The notes under the pieces were generated by a model. That model ran no database searches. It saw nothing but the letters and a program-made list of their open reading frames with translations, and had not been told where the DNA came from. Of a stretch of DNA of 22,296 nucleotides, positions 1 through 8,093 are shown one piece after another; position 1 is the stretch's first letter, and each line of letters opens with the position of its first letter. Both the position numbers and the translations under genes were made by a program. Source of the DNA: CAYMSA01 sp964392965 (lineage in GTDB: Bacteria > Actinomycetota > Coriobacteriia > Anaerosomatales > Anaerosomataceae). The stretch is from contig CAYMSA010000026.1 in NCBI GenBank assembly GCA_964392965.1, positions 1 to 22,296 on the forward strand, written 5' to 3'.

Positions 1-47
1 AGACCGCGCTTCCGTCGCTCGTCCGCAAGCGTCCTACCGACCGGCAT
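1..47 (-). CDS. Probable RodZ-like helix-turn-helix protein, N-terminal fragment (runs off the window)
   Basis: Only 15 codons are visible, from an ATG at 47 reading down to the window edge; they translate as MPVGRTLADERRKRG. A purine-rich ribosome-binding site (AAGGGGG) ends 8 nt before the ATG, and the start lies 32 nt after the ftsK stop. The opening 'GxTLxxxRxxRG' resembles the first helix of the HTH_25 domain in RodZ-type proteins, which link MreB to the membrane in cell-shape control. A RodZ-like gene (ymfM/rodZ) commonly follows ftsK/spoIIIE and precedes pgsA-cinA-recA in Gram-positive genomes, so position supports the call. The identity is inference from 15 residues and context. That a coding start is present is fairly secure. 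Confidence 0.55.
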   Translation of the reverse strand, partial: MPVGRTLADERRKRG

Positions 48-79
48 CGCGAAGACCCCCTTCGGCCGTAGCCACGATC

Positions 80-2341
80 CTAGTCACCGTTGTCGCGCTC
101 CTCCCGCTCGTAGAGCTTGAGGGCCTCGAGGTCACCCACGTCGGCCAGCACTTCGCGCGGCTTGCTGCCATCAGGCTGGCCGACGATACCCTTGGTCTCG
201 AGCATGTCCATGATGCGACCAGCGCGCGCGTACCCGACCTTCAGCCGACGCTGGAGCAGGGACGTGGACCCGATGCCGCTCGTGACGACTATGTCCGCGG
301 CATCCCACAGCAGCGGGTCATCATCGTCGTCCGAGCCACCGCCGGCCGCCGAGGTGACCTTCATGTGCAGGATCTCCTCGTGGTAGTCGGGCTCGGCCTG
401 GGCCTTGACGTGCTCCACGACAGCGTTGATCTCGTCTTCGCCCACGAAGGCTCCCTGGATGCGCCGCGGCTTCGGCCAGGCGGGCATCGAGAAGAGCATG
501 TCTCCGAGGCCGATGAGCTTCTCGGCGCCGGGCTGATCGAGGATGACGCGGCTGTCGATGCTCGACGAAACCGCGAACGCGATGCGGTTGGTGATGTTCG
601 TCTTGATGAGGCCCGTGATGATGTCAGTCGACGGCCGCTGCGTCGCCACGATCAGATGGAGTCCGGCAGCTCGCGCGAGCTGCGCGAGCCGGACGATCGA
701 CTCCTCGACCTCCTTGGAGGCGACCATCATGAGGTCGGCGAGCTCGTCGATGACGATCACGAGGTACGGGAGTTCCGTCGCGCCCTCGGGACCCTTGCCG
801 TCACGGACGATCGTGTTGTACTGGGCGATATTGCGCGCGCCTGCCACTTGGAGCTTCTTGAGCCGCGACTCCATCTCACCGACCGCCCAGTGGAGCGCGG
901 AAGCGGCCTCCTTAGCCTCGGTCACCACGGGGACGTAGAGGTGCGGCACGCCGTTGTAGAGGTTGAGCTCGATCCGTTTGGGGTCGATGAGGATGAGGCG
1001 AACCTCGGCGGGCGTGGCGCGCATGAGTATCGACATGATGAGTGCGTTGATGCAGACCGACTTGCCGGTACCCGTGGAGCCCGCGATAAGAAGGTGCGGC
1101 ATCGTGGCGAGATCCGCGACGACCTTCTCCCCTCCCACGTCTTTGCCGATGCCCAGCAGCAACGGGCGGGCGTCGGCCAGCAGGCCCTTGTCGAGCACAT
1201 CGCCGAGGGTGACCGTGGCCCGCCCGGCATTCGGCACCTCGATGCCGATGTAGCTCTTACCGGGAATCGGCGCGAGTATACGGATCGTGGGAGCCGCGAG
1301 GGCGAGTGCGAGATCGTCTGAGAGCGCGGTCACGCGGTTCACCTTGATGCCCTTGGCGATCTCGACCTCGAACATCGTGACCGTGGGACCGGGCACCCAC
1401 CCGACGACCCGGGCCGGGATGTCGAACGTCCCGAACGTCTGCTCGATGAGTGTGGCCGTGGACCGCAGTTCACGGTCGGACGCGCGGTGCGCCGCCGCCG
1501 AGTCCGGCGTGTGCTTGAGCATCGCAAGCGCTGGAAGCTCGAACCCTTCGAGGGCCCGGGGTGCGAGGGAGCCGGGAGCGGCGAGTGTGGGGCGCTCGGC
1601 GCGGGCATTCTCGGCGCGGGCAGGACGAGCGCGCGGCGAACGCTGCGCCAGCGGTATCGTCACGGCCGACTCGATCTCTCGCTCGAAATCATCGAGCGGC
1701 AGGGTCTTGGCGGCGCGGCGACGCACAGCGCCGGGACGGCTGGAATCGACGTCCGGCTCGGTGCGATCCCGGCGAACGAGATCCCTCAACCACGTCATCA
1801 CATCGGCGATGGAAAGCCCAGCGATGAGGAGTCCCACGATCGCGAGCACCACTGCGACGATGTACGCGATGACGGTACCCAGCGCGCTGCGCAGCGCCCA
1901 CGCGATCCCGCCGCCCACATAGCCGCCGGTGGCTGCGAGGACCGCCTCGGACCACTCCTCGGCAGGTGGATTCGCCACAGCCAGGATGGCGATGAACGCG
2001 AGAAGCACGAGCACGAGGCCCAGTCCCACGCGAGTCTCGTCGATGCGAACGTTGCGGATGAAGAACGTCGCCGCCCAGAGGAGTATGAACACCGGGATGG
2101 CGTACGCACCCAAGCCGAAGCCAAGCCGAAGCACGCGGGCCACCAGTGCCGGGACGACGGCTGCCGTGCCCGACAGGAGCATCACGAGCAGCACAACCGC
2201 GAGAGCGCCGAGCAGCACACCGACGATCTCGTGGCGCGTACCCGCATCGAGCATCGAGGTGGGCTCGGGCTCACGCGTCGCCGAACGCCTGGGGCCAGAC
2301 GCGCGGGACTGCGATGACTTCTTCGGTTCGTTGCGTGCCAT
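80..2341 (-). CDS. ftsK: DNA translocase FtsK/SpoIIIE
   Basis: Septum-anchored, ATP-driven DNA pump that clears and positions the chromosome terminus at division. The 753-residue product begins with four or five hydrophobic segments (roughly residues 38-180). A low-complexity Arg/Ala/Pro linker follows, then the motor. The Walker A motif GSTGTGKS is at about 421-428, Walker B VIVIDELADL ends near 537, and the conserved VATQRPSTDIITG is near 565-577. The last ~65 residues (around VVTSGIGSTSLLQRRLKVGY) are the winged-helix gamma domain that reads KOPS-type DNA signals. A short acidic run (DDDDD) precedes gamma. I prefer the ATG at 2341 because a GGAG motif lies 8 nt upstream; an in-frame GTG at 2359 would add six residues but has no clear ribosome-binding site. 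It follows uppP by 112 nt. The linker is shorter than in E. coli FtsK, so it is closer to SpoIIIE/SftA-size proteins. Confidence 0.97.
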   Translation of the reverse strand: MARNEPKKSSQSRASGPRRSATREPEPTSMLDAGTRHEIVGVLLGALAVVLLVMLLSGTAAVVPALVARVLRLGFGLGAYAIPVFILLWAATFFIRNVRIDETRVGLGLVLVLLAFIAILAVANPPAEEWSEAVLAATGGYVGGGIAWALRSALGTVIAYIVAVVLAIVGLLIAGLSIADVMTWLRDLVRRDRTEPDVDSSRPGAVRRRAAKTLPLDDFEREIESAVTIPLAQRSPRARPARAENARAERPTLAAPGSLAPRALEGFELPALAMLKHTPDSAAAHRASDRELRSTATLIEQTFGTFDIPARVVGWVPGPTVTMFEVEIAKGIKVNRVTALSDDLALALAAPTIRILAPIPGKSYIGIEVPNAGRATVTLGDVLDKGLLADARPLLLGIGKDVGGEKVVADLATMPHLLIAGSTGTGKSVCINALIMSILMRATPAEVRLILIDPKRIELNLYNGVPHLYVPVVTEAKEAASALHWAVGEMESRLKKLQVAGARNIAQYNTIVRDGKGPEGATELPYLVIVIDELADLMMVASKEVEESIVRLAQLARAAGLHLIVATQRPSTDIITGLIKTNITNRIAFAVSSSIDSRVILDQPGAEKLIGLGDMLFSMPAWPKPRRIQGAFVGEDEINAVVEHVKAQAEPDYHEEILHMKVTSAAGGGSDDDDDPLLWDAADIVVTSGIGSTSLLQRRLKVGYARAGRIMDMLETKGIVGQPDGSKPREVLADVGDLEALKLYEREERDNGD

Positions 2342-2453
2342 CAGACCGGCTCCAGACACTCACGGTCACGGACGGCATCGACCGGCCCGGAGAGCGCGGA
2401 GCCACCGCACCTCCGATGACCGGGCGTGCCGCGCCCATTTCGTCGCGCCTCCA
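2342..2453 (-). other. uppP-ftsK intergenic gap with a weak hairpin
   Basis: This 112-nt spacer contains no open reading frame with a plausible ribosome-binding site. The best structure is a 5-bp hairpin (GGGCG/CGCCC with a 5-nt loop at 2422-2436), without a U-run. I see no convincing -10/-35 pair, so ftsK is probably read through from uppP. It could also hold a promoter too degenerate for me to recognise. Confidence 0.3.
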
Positions 2454-3281
2454 TCATAGGACCGCGCTGAGCAGGATGGCGATTCCGACGATACCCGCGT
2501 ACACACCGAACGCATTGAGAGAGTGCTTGCGGACGAACGGCAGCAGCACCGCTATCGCCCCGTAGCCGACGATCACCGTGGTGATCAGCCCGATGACAAG
2601 CGGTCCCGCCGACGGTAGGGTCTCTCCGCCTATCATGACGTCCAGGAGGATCTTCTTGGAGGTCGCCGCAAACACGATCGGCAGCGACAGAAGGAACGAG
2701 AACCGCGCCGCCTCCTCACGCTTCATGCCGAGTGCCACACCCGTGGCGATGGTCGTCCCCGAGCGCGAGAGACCGGGCGCCACGGCGAATCCCTGCGCGA
2801 ACCCGATCAGGAGGGCCTTCTTGAGTGGGATCTCCTCCGCTTCGTTCACAGATGCCTTCGAGCGCTTGCCGAAGATCTCGCCACCGATGAGCAGCAGCGC
2901 GGTCAGGATCAGGAACGCGCCGGTGATCGTGATCTGCGTCGACATGGGGAGAAACTCCACCTGGTTCACAAGCGGCTCGAATGCCAGCGCAACGATCACG
3001 CTCGGCACGGTGGCGGCCAGAAGCACCCAGGCAAGCCGCCGGTCGCGCGACCGCTCGGGACTCTTCGAGAAGAGCGCCCGCGCCAACCGCAGCACGTCAT
3101 GGCGGAAGTACGCGACCGTCGCCACCAGCGTGCCAGCGTGGAGGACGACGTCGAAACCGAGGCCGAACCGCTCCCAGCCGAACAGGCCCGGGATAAGGAT
3201 CAGGTGACCGTCACTTGAGATCGGCAGGAACTCCGTGATGCCCTGGGTGATGCCGAGGACGATCGCTTCCAGTATCGTCAC
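2454..3281 (-). CDS. uppP: Undecaprenyl-diphosphatase (UppP/BacA family)
   Basis: Integral membrane phosphatase that converts undecaprenyl diphosphate to undecaprenyl phosphate, recycling the lipid carrier for peptidoglycan synthesis. High activity gives bacitracin tolerance. The product has 275 residues, near the family norm, and is hydrophobic throughout. Both family signatures are visible: the (E/Q)xxxE motif as Q13-xxx-E17 followed by FLPISSDGH (H26), and the PGLSRSGTT loop at 169-177 with catalytic Arg173. The first motif has SSDGH rather than the commoner SSSGH, a variant I consider natural. The start is GTG at 3281, with GGAGG 6 nt upstream inside the end of rnj. Only one base separates the two genes, so translation is probably coupled. 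It sits with dapA and dapB in a region serving cell-wall precursor supply. Confidence 0.97.
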   Translation of the reverse strand: MTILEAIVLGITQGITEFLPISSDGHLILIPGLFGWERFGLGFDVVLHAGTLVATVAYFRHDVLRLARALFSKSPERSRDRRLAWVLLAATVPSVIVALAFEPLVNQVEFLPMSTQITITGAFLILTALLLIGGEIFGKRSKASVNEAEEIPLKKALLIGFAQGFAVAPGLSRSGTTIATGVALGMKREEAARFSFLLSLPIVFAATSKKILLDVMIGGETLPSAGPLVIGLITTVIVGYGAIAVLLPFVRKHSLNAFGVYAGIVGIAILLSAVL

Positions 3282-3282
3282 G

Positions 3283-4953
3283 CTATACCTCCAGCACCAC
3301 GGGCACGATCATCGGGCGGCACCGGGCGGCCTCCCAGATGTACTGTGAGAGAGAGTCCCTAAGCGACTTGCGGACGACGGCCGCGTCCGTGACACCCTCG
3401 CGGGCCAGTCGCTTGAGCACCTTCTCCAGACGCGTCTTCGCCTCCTCGATTGACTCGGCATCCGAGGCGCCCAGCACGAGTCCGCGTGTGATCAGCTGCG
3501 GCGCACCGGCGATGGCGCCCGACTGGCCGTCGATCGCAACCACGACGATGGCGAGACCATCGCTCGAGAGGGCCAGCCGGTCGCGCAGGACCATATGTCC
3601 CAAGTCGCCCACCGCCATCCCGTCGACATAGGTGACGCCGGCATCGATGGAGCGGCCGCGCCGCACACCGTTCTCATCCATGACGAGGCAGCCGCCGTTC
3701 TCCATGATGAAGACGTTCTCCTCTGGAACGCCAGTGGAGCGTGCCAGACGCGCATGCGCGTGTAGGTGACGTGTCTCCCCGTGGACAGGCATGAAGTACT
3801 CCGGTTTGGTCAAGTTCAACATGAGCTTGAGTTCCTCGGCGGCAGCATGTCCCGATACATGTACCGGAGCTACACCCTTATGGATGACGTTGGCACCGCG
3901 CTTCATCAGCCGGTTGATGACCTTGCTGACCGCCTTCTCGTTGCCCGGCACAGGAGTAGCCGAGATGACCACGGTGTCCCCCGCCTCGATCTTGATCGTC
4001 GGGTGGTCACCATTTGCGATGCGCGCCAGCGCGGAGAGGGGCTCGCCCTGACTCCCCGTGCACAAGACGACGACCTGACCCGAGGGGATGTCGCCCATCG
4101 CGTAGGCATCGAGGATGTCGGCGTCGTTCACCTGCAAGTAGCCAAGCTCACGCGCTATGCGGGTCGTGTTGACCATCGAACGCCCTGTGACAACGATCTT
4201 GCGGCCACACGCGACGGCAGCGTCACAGATCTGCTGTACACGATGCACGTGCGACGCGAAGGAGGCTACGATGATCCGCCGATCGGTCTGGGCGAAGATC
4301 TCTCGCAGCGCCGTGCCCACAGCCGACTCGGAAGTCGTCATCCCCCGGTTCTCCGCGTTCGTGGAGTCCGAGAGCAGAAGCTTAACGCCCTGTACCCCCG
4401 CCTTGCTGAAGGCGGCGTAGTCGGTAAGGCGACCGTCGATAGGCGTCTGGTCGAGCTTGAAGTCGCCCGTATGGAGCACGTTGCCGACGGGCGTGCGGAT
4501 CAGCACGGCCACACCGTCCGGAATCGAGTGGTTGACCGCAAAGAAGTCGAGACCGAAGACTCCCATGCTGACATGTCCACCGGGTCGCACCTCACGGAGC
4601 TTCGTCTTGGACAGATGATGCTCTTCGAGCTTCCCGCCGATCAGGCCAAGCGTCAGTCGTGTGCCGAGAACGGGCACACGACGTCCGAGGTCTTTGAGTA
4701 GATACGGGAGCGCGCCTGTGTGGTCTTCGTGACCGTGGGTGATCACGATGCCCTTGAGCTTGTCGGCGCGTTCAAGGACATAGGAGTAGTCCGGCAGTAT
4801 GAGATCGATCCCGGGATGATCGTCATCGGGGAACATCAGGCCGGCATCGATCAGCAGCATGTCGTCCCCATATTCGAGGACTGTCATGTTCTTCCCGATC
4901 TCCTCGAGGCCACCGAGTGGAATGATCTTCAGTTGGTCATGTGTCTTCGTCAT
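3283..4953 (-). CDS. rnj: Ribonuclease J
   Basis: Metallo-beta-lactamase/beta-CASP ribonuclease with endonuclease and 5'-to-3' exonuclease activity, acting in mRNA decay and rRNA/mRNA maturation. The 556-residue length is typical. The N-terminus (IIPLGGLEEIGKNM) is characteristic of RNase J. Zinc ligands are seen as THGHEDH (H73, H75, D77, H78), H142 in NHSIPD and D164 in HTGDFK. The beta-CASP region contains VVLCTGSQGEP, followed by HVSGHA and MPVHGE of the second lactamase part, then the C-terminal domain. The start is ATG at 4953. The nearest good Shine-Dalgarno (AGAGAGGGG) is unusually far, about 16 nt upstream, and no better in-frame start exists. It lies between dapA and uppP. B. subtilis places rnjB directly after dapG-dapA, but I cannot tell J1 from J2 type here; all catalytic residues are present. 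Confidence 0.97.
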   Translation of the reverse strand: MTKTHDQLKIIPLGGLEEIGKNMTVLEYGDDMLLIDAGLMFPDDDHPGIDLILPDYSYVLERADKLKGIVITHGHEDHTGALPYLLKDLGRRVPVLGTRLTLGLIGGKLEEHHLSKTKLREVRPGGHVSMGVFGLDFFAVNHSIPDGVAVLIRTPVGNVLHTGDFKLDQTPIDGRLTDYAAFSKAGVQGVKLLLSDSTNAENRGMTTSESAVGTALREIFAQTDRRIIVASFASHVHRVQQICDAAVACGRKIVVTGRSMVNTTRIARELGYLQVNDADILDAYAMGDIPSGQVVVLCTGSQGEPLSALARIANGDHPTIKIEAGDTVVISATPVPGNEKAVSKVINRLMKRGANVIHKGVAPVHVSGHAAAEELKLMLNLTKPEYFMPVHGETRHLHAHARLARSTGVPEENVFIMENGGCLVMDENGVRRGRSIDAGVTYVDGMAVGDLGHMVLRDRLALSSDGLAIVVVAIDGQSGAIAGAPQLITRGLVLGASDAESIEEAKTRLEKVLKRLAREGVTDAAVVRKSLRDSLSQYIWEAARCRPMIVPVVLEV

Positions 4954-4997
4954 AGAATGCGGATTCGTGCCCCTCTCTTGTGTCGTGGAAACTACAG

Positions 4998-5013
4998 ACG
5001 GCCCAGAGGCCGT
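4998..5013 (-). terminator. Short hairpin in the dapA-rnj spacer, possible weak terminator or attenuator
   Basis: A perfect 6-bp stem (ACGGCC/GGCCGT) with a 4-nt loop starts 8 nt after the dapA stop. On the minus strand it is followed by CTGTAGTTTCC, a poor U-tract. It could reduce read-through from dapA into rnj or mark a processing site. The stem is short, so chance is possible. Confidence 0.35.
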
Positions 5014-5021
5014 GCAATCGT

Positions 5022-5915
5022 CTATGCGATGAGTCCGACGTGCCTCATGACCTCGGCAAGGCGCTCGGTTTGCTCGGCGGTGGCCGGGATGAGTGGCAGC
5101 CTCGTCTCCCCTACCGGGAAACCGACGAGCTCAAGCGCCTTCTTGACCATGATGGGATTGGCCGTCATGAACAGCGCCTTGAAGAGCGGCATGAGCTCGA
5201 GATGGATCTTGAGGGCCGTGGTATGGTCGCCCGATGCCTGCGCCCGGAGCATCTGCGCGAGTTGTGGTCCGGCCACGTGTGAGGCGACGGATATCACGCC
5301 CGTCGCGCCGAGGCCCATCATCGGCAGCGTGTCTTCATCGTTACCGGAGAGGACCTCGAATCCCGGAGGCGCTCCGTCGATGATCGCGGCGATCTGCGTA
5401 AGATTCGAGCTCGCCTCCTTCACGGCAACGATGTTCTCGAAGTCCGCTGCGAGACGAAGCGTCGTAGTCGCTTCGAGGTTCACGACCGTCCGGGAAGGCA
5501 CATTGTAGAGCACCAGCGGTACGTCGATGGCATCCGCGATCGCGCCGAAATGCCGGTAGAGTCCCTCCTGGGGCGGCTTGTTGTAGTACGGCACGACGGC
5601 CATCACGCCATCCACACCGAGCTGTACGACCTTGCGAGCGAAAGCCACGGAGTCGTCGGTGCAGTTGTCGCCGGCATTGGCGATGACGGGCACCCGGCCG
5701 TCGACGGCCTCGAGCACCGCTGAGAACAGCCGCAGCTTATCGTCATAGAATACCGTCGGGGACTCACCGGTCGTCCCGCAGACGACGAGCGCGTCACTCC
5801 CCTCGTCCATCAGTCGCAGAGCCAGCTCCCCCGCACGGTCCAGGTCGAGTTCTCCGTCGTGTGCGAACGGGCTGACCATCGCCGTGATCAGACGGCCGAA
5901 TCTCGGTTCTGCCAT
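5022..5915 (-). CDS. dapA: 4-hydroxy-tetrahydrodipicolinate synthase
   Basis: Cytosolic TIM-barrel aldolase of the N-acetylneuraminate lyase superfamily. It condenses pyruvate with aspartate semialdehyde, the first committed step to diaminopimelate and lysine. The product has 297 residues, close to the usual 290-300. Visible active-site elements are GTTGE at 47-51 (T48, T49), PYYNKP around Y110/Y111, LYNVPSRT with Y137 and R142, and the Schiff-base lysine K166 in AVKEASSN. The start is ATG at 5915, with GAGGAG 5 nt upstream. It follows the aspartokinase gene after 136 nt that may hold its own promoter, and precedes rnj by 68 nt. Aspartokinase, DapA and DapB here are three steps of one pathway; asd is not in the window. 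The residues fit DapA better than other lyases of the superfamily, and the context settles it. Confidence 0.97.
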   Translation of the reverse strand: MAEPRFGRLITAMVSPFAHDGELDLDRAGELALRLMDEGSDALVVCGTTGESPTVFYDDKLRLFSAVLEAVDGRVPVIANAGDNCTDDSVAFARKVVQLGVDGVMAVVPYYNKPPQEGLYRHFGAIADAIDVPLVLYNVPSRTVVNLEATTTLRLAADFENIVAVKEASSNLTQIAAIIDGAPPGFEVLSGNDEDTLPMMGLGATGVISVASHVAGPQLAQMLRAQASGDHTTALKIHLELMPLFKALFMTANPIMVKKALELVGFPVGETRLPLIPATAEQTERLAEVMRHVGLIA

Positions 5916-5988
5916 GGCTGCTCCTCACCTGCTACTGCGGCTGCTAATCGCAACACGCAGGGTCGACTGCTCATGCCTGCATGATTCC

Positions 5989-6017
5989 ATTGTGCCACAC
6001 ACCGCGCCCGGCACCGC
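5989..6017 (-). promoter_or_regulatory. Possible extended -10 promoter for dapA-rnj-uppP-ftsK
   Basis: On the minus strand the spacer before dapA contains TGG followed by CACAAT (5989-5994), an extended -10 arrangement (TGn plus a 4-5/6 match to TATAAT). The -35 position at 17-nt spacing reads GCGGTG and is poor. A start here would give a leader of roughly 65-70 nt. The support is motif likeness only. Confidence 0.35.
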
Positions 6018-6051
6018 ACGTGACGACACCTCAGCGTATACCCGCCCGCGC

Positions 6052-7302
6052 TCAGACTGCGTCGCCGTGACCTTCGAGCGGCTCCGGCACTGCCAGGCCA
6101 AACTCCTCGTGGAGCGCTCCCACGGCCGGACCAACCATCGCTGCAGGAATCAGCACCGAGATCGTCGTGTGGCTGTCGGCGGCTTGCAGCACGTGCACGC
6201 CGGCAACCGTCAGGGACATCGCCATCCGCGCCATGACGCCGGGGACACCATGCATCCCCGCGCCCACGAGCGTCACCTTGGCCAGGCCTGGCATGACGTC
6301 GAACCGGTGACCGAGGCCCTCAAGTACCATCTCCGCAAGCGAGCGTTGCGACTCCGCGATCGTGAACACGAGCGTCGAACAACATGGCGTGAACATGTCC
6401 AGCGAGATGCCCGCGTCGGCCATGGCGCAGTAGACGCGCGTCTGCGCCTCCATGTGATCGGCACTGCCCTCGACGGATTCAAGGCGCACCACCACGCGTG
6501 CCACTCCGGCAGCATGAGAGACCGCCGTCGCCACGCCGACGGGCGCATAACGGCTCAGATCAGCCACGAGCGTCCCGGGGTGCGCCGAGAACGTGTTCTT
6601 CACGCGTACGGCAAGCCCGCTCCCAAGCGCAAGCTCTGCAGCGGGCGTGTGCACGACCTTGCTGCCGTGCAGTGCCATCTGGAAGAGCTCTTCGGCGCCG
6701 ATGACCCTGAGCACGGTGGCCTCTCCGCAAACACGGGGATCCGCGGTCATGACACCATCGACGTCCGTGTAGATCTCCACTGCCTCGGCGCCGAGGGCCG
6801 CACCGAGTGCGCACGCGGTCGTGTCGCTCCCCCCTCGGCCAAGCGTGGTCACGGAGCCGTCGGGCGCAAGACCCTGGAAGCCCGCCACGACGGGAACCCG
6901 TCCCATCGAGACGAGCGCGTGGAGCGCGCCCGTGTGTACCGAGAGAATCGTCGCTCTGCCGTGCGTGGCGTCGGTCATGACACCCGCTTCAGGGCCCGAG
7001 AGCGCCTGTGCGTCAACCCCTGCACCGCGAAGCTCATGCGCGACGACGACGGCAGTGATCGTCTCCCCCGCCGAAGCCAGTAGGTCGCGCTCGCGCTCGT
7101 CCGTCGGCAGCTCGCGCACGAGCCCGAGGAGGGTGTCGGTCGCATACGGAGCCCCCGCCCGGCCCATCGCCGAGACGACGAGCACCGGTGCGCGGCCCGC
7201 TTCGATCGTGGCGAGCACGCGGCGGGCGAGTGCCGACCTGCCGGTGGCGTCGGCCACCGACGTGCCGCCGAACTTCATGACGACGATCGGGCGATCGTTC
7301 AT
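6052..7302 (-). CDS. dapG: Aspartate kinase, DapG-like, with two C-terminal ACT domains
   Basis: Phosphorylates aspartate, the entry step to lysine, diaminopimelate, threonine and methionine. The 416-residue product starts VVMKFGGTSVAD (K10), the kinase signature. It contains SAMGRAGAPYATDTLLGL near 44-61, GRGGSDTTA at 155-163 and YTDVDGVMTADPR at 178-190. Two ACT-type regulatory regions follow, roughly 262-335 and 341-405. The last one carries GVPGVM and QAADSHTTIS. This 'ADSHTTI' signature and the SAMGR-G-PYATD segment match my recollection of B. subtilis DapG, the diaminopimelate-inhibited isozyme, better than LysC or ThrA. The allosteric effector is therefore inferred. I chose the ATG at 7302, one base after the dapB stop, because the frame upstream of it is dapB in another phase. 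The short, weak ribosome-binding site suggests coupling to dapB translation. Confidence 0.95.
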   Translation of the reverse strand: MNDRPIVVMKFGGTSVADATGRSALARRVLATIEAGRAPVLVVSAMGRAGAPYATDTLLGLVRELPTDERERDLLASAGETITAVVVAHELRGAGVDAQALSGPEAGVMTDATHGRATILSVHTGALHALVSMGRVPVVAGFQGLAPDGSVTTLGRGGSDTTACALGAALGAEAVEIYTDVDGVMTADPRVCGEATVLRVIGAEELFQMALHGSKVVHTPAAELALGSGLAVRVKNTFSAHPGTLVADLSRYAPVGVATAVSHAAGVARVVVRLESVEGSADHMEAQTRVYCAMADAGISLDMFTPCCSTLVFTIAESQRSLAEMVLEGLGHRFDVMPGLAKVTLVGAGMHGVPGVMARMAMSLTVAGVHVLQAADSHTTISVLIPAAMVGPAVGALHEEFGLAVPEPLEGHGDAV

Positions 7303-7303
7303 C

Positions 7304-8083
7304 TCAGAGTCCCAGATACCGCTCGAGGCCGATGACCAGGCCCGAGTGTCTCGGCGTCTCACGTACCGCCAGCACGACCCCCGGCATGAAGCAACTGCGG
7401 TCGAGGCTGTCATGGCGGATGGAGAGCGTCTGTCCGGGCGCACCGAAGAGGACCTCCTGGTGTGCCACGAGACCGGGCAACCGCACGGAGTGCACCGGCA
7501 CCTCGTTCGCCAACGCTCCACGCGCCCCGGCATGCGTCTCCGTCTCGCGGCCCGGTATGACCGGAACCGACTCGCGCGCTGCTGCGATCAGTGACGCTGT
7601 CCTCAGGGCCGTTCCGGACGGAGCGTCGGCCTTCCGGTCGTGATGCAGCTCGATGATCTCTACGTGCGGCAGATAGCGGGCGGCCTGCTCGGCGAAACGC
7701 ATCATCAGCACGGCCCCTATCGCGAAGTTCGGCGCCGCGAAGAGGCACGCGCCACCTGTCGCTGAGACTGCGAGCTCCTCGAGATCACCATCGGAGAGGC
7801 CCGTCGTCCCCACTACGCAGTGGACGCCCTTCCCGAGAGCGAGACGCACGTTCGCGGCAACGGACACAGGATGCGTGAAGTCGACCATGACGTCGGGCGT
7901 TGTCGCCTCGATCGCCGAGGCGAGATCGGCGGCGTACTCCACGCCGTCGACACCCGGAACGGGGGTGCCGGCCATCGCCGGATCGACGGCCGCAACGACC
8001 CGCATGTCGTCCTCCGCGGTGATCGCTCTGACCGTCTCGGACCCCATCTTGCCGGCGGCGCCGGCCACCAGTACCGCGATCAT
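7304..8083 (-). CDS. dapB: 4-hydroxy-tetrahydrodipicolinate reductase
   Basis: NAD(P)H-dependent reductase that follows DapA in diaminopimelate/lysine synthesis; cytosolic, usually a tetramer. The product has 259 residues, typical for the family. The Rossmann glycine motif GAAGKMG is at 8-14. DFTHP near 68-72, GTTG at 92-95 and APNF at 117-120 line the cofactor site. The catalytic and substrate-binding segment is ELHHDRKADAPSGTA, with H147, H148, K151 and SGT at 156-158. The protein ends in the usual GLERYLGL-like tail. The start is ATG at 8083 with AAGGAG 4 nt upstream. It lies 10 nt after the M16 peptidase stop and one base before the aspartokinase start, so the three genes look like one transcript. 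B. subtilis has spoVFA/spoVFB and asd in the equivalent slot. Confidence 0.97.
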   Translation of the reverse strand: MIAVLVAGAAGKMGSETVRAITAEDDMRVVAAVDPAMAGTPVPGVDGVEYAADLASAIEATTPDVMVDFTHPVSVAANVRLALGKGVHCVVGTTGLSDGDLEELAVSATGGACLFAAPNFAIGAVLMMRFAEQAARYLPHVEIIELHHDRKADAPSGTALRTASLIAAARESVPVIPGRETETHAGARGALANEVPVHSVRLPGLVAHQEVLFGAPGQTLSIRHDSLDRSCFMPGVVLAVRETPRHSGLVIGLERYLGL

Positions 8084-8093
8084 GGCGCTCCTT

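Noticed and set aside
5884..7083. Long plus-strand open frame (about 399 codons) opposite dapA/aspartokinase; similar frames at 365-1321, 3766-4701, 10480-11640 and 16668-17564.
   Set aside because: They lie antisense to clearly recognised genes, have Arg/His/Asp-rich composition typical of high-GC shadow frames, and show no known domains.
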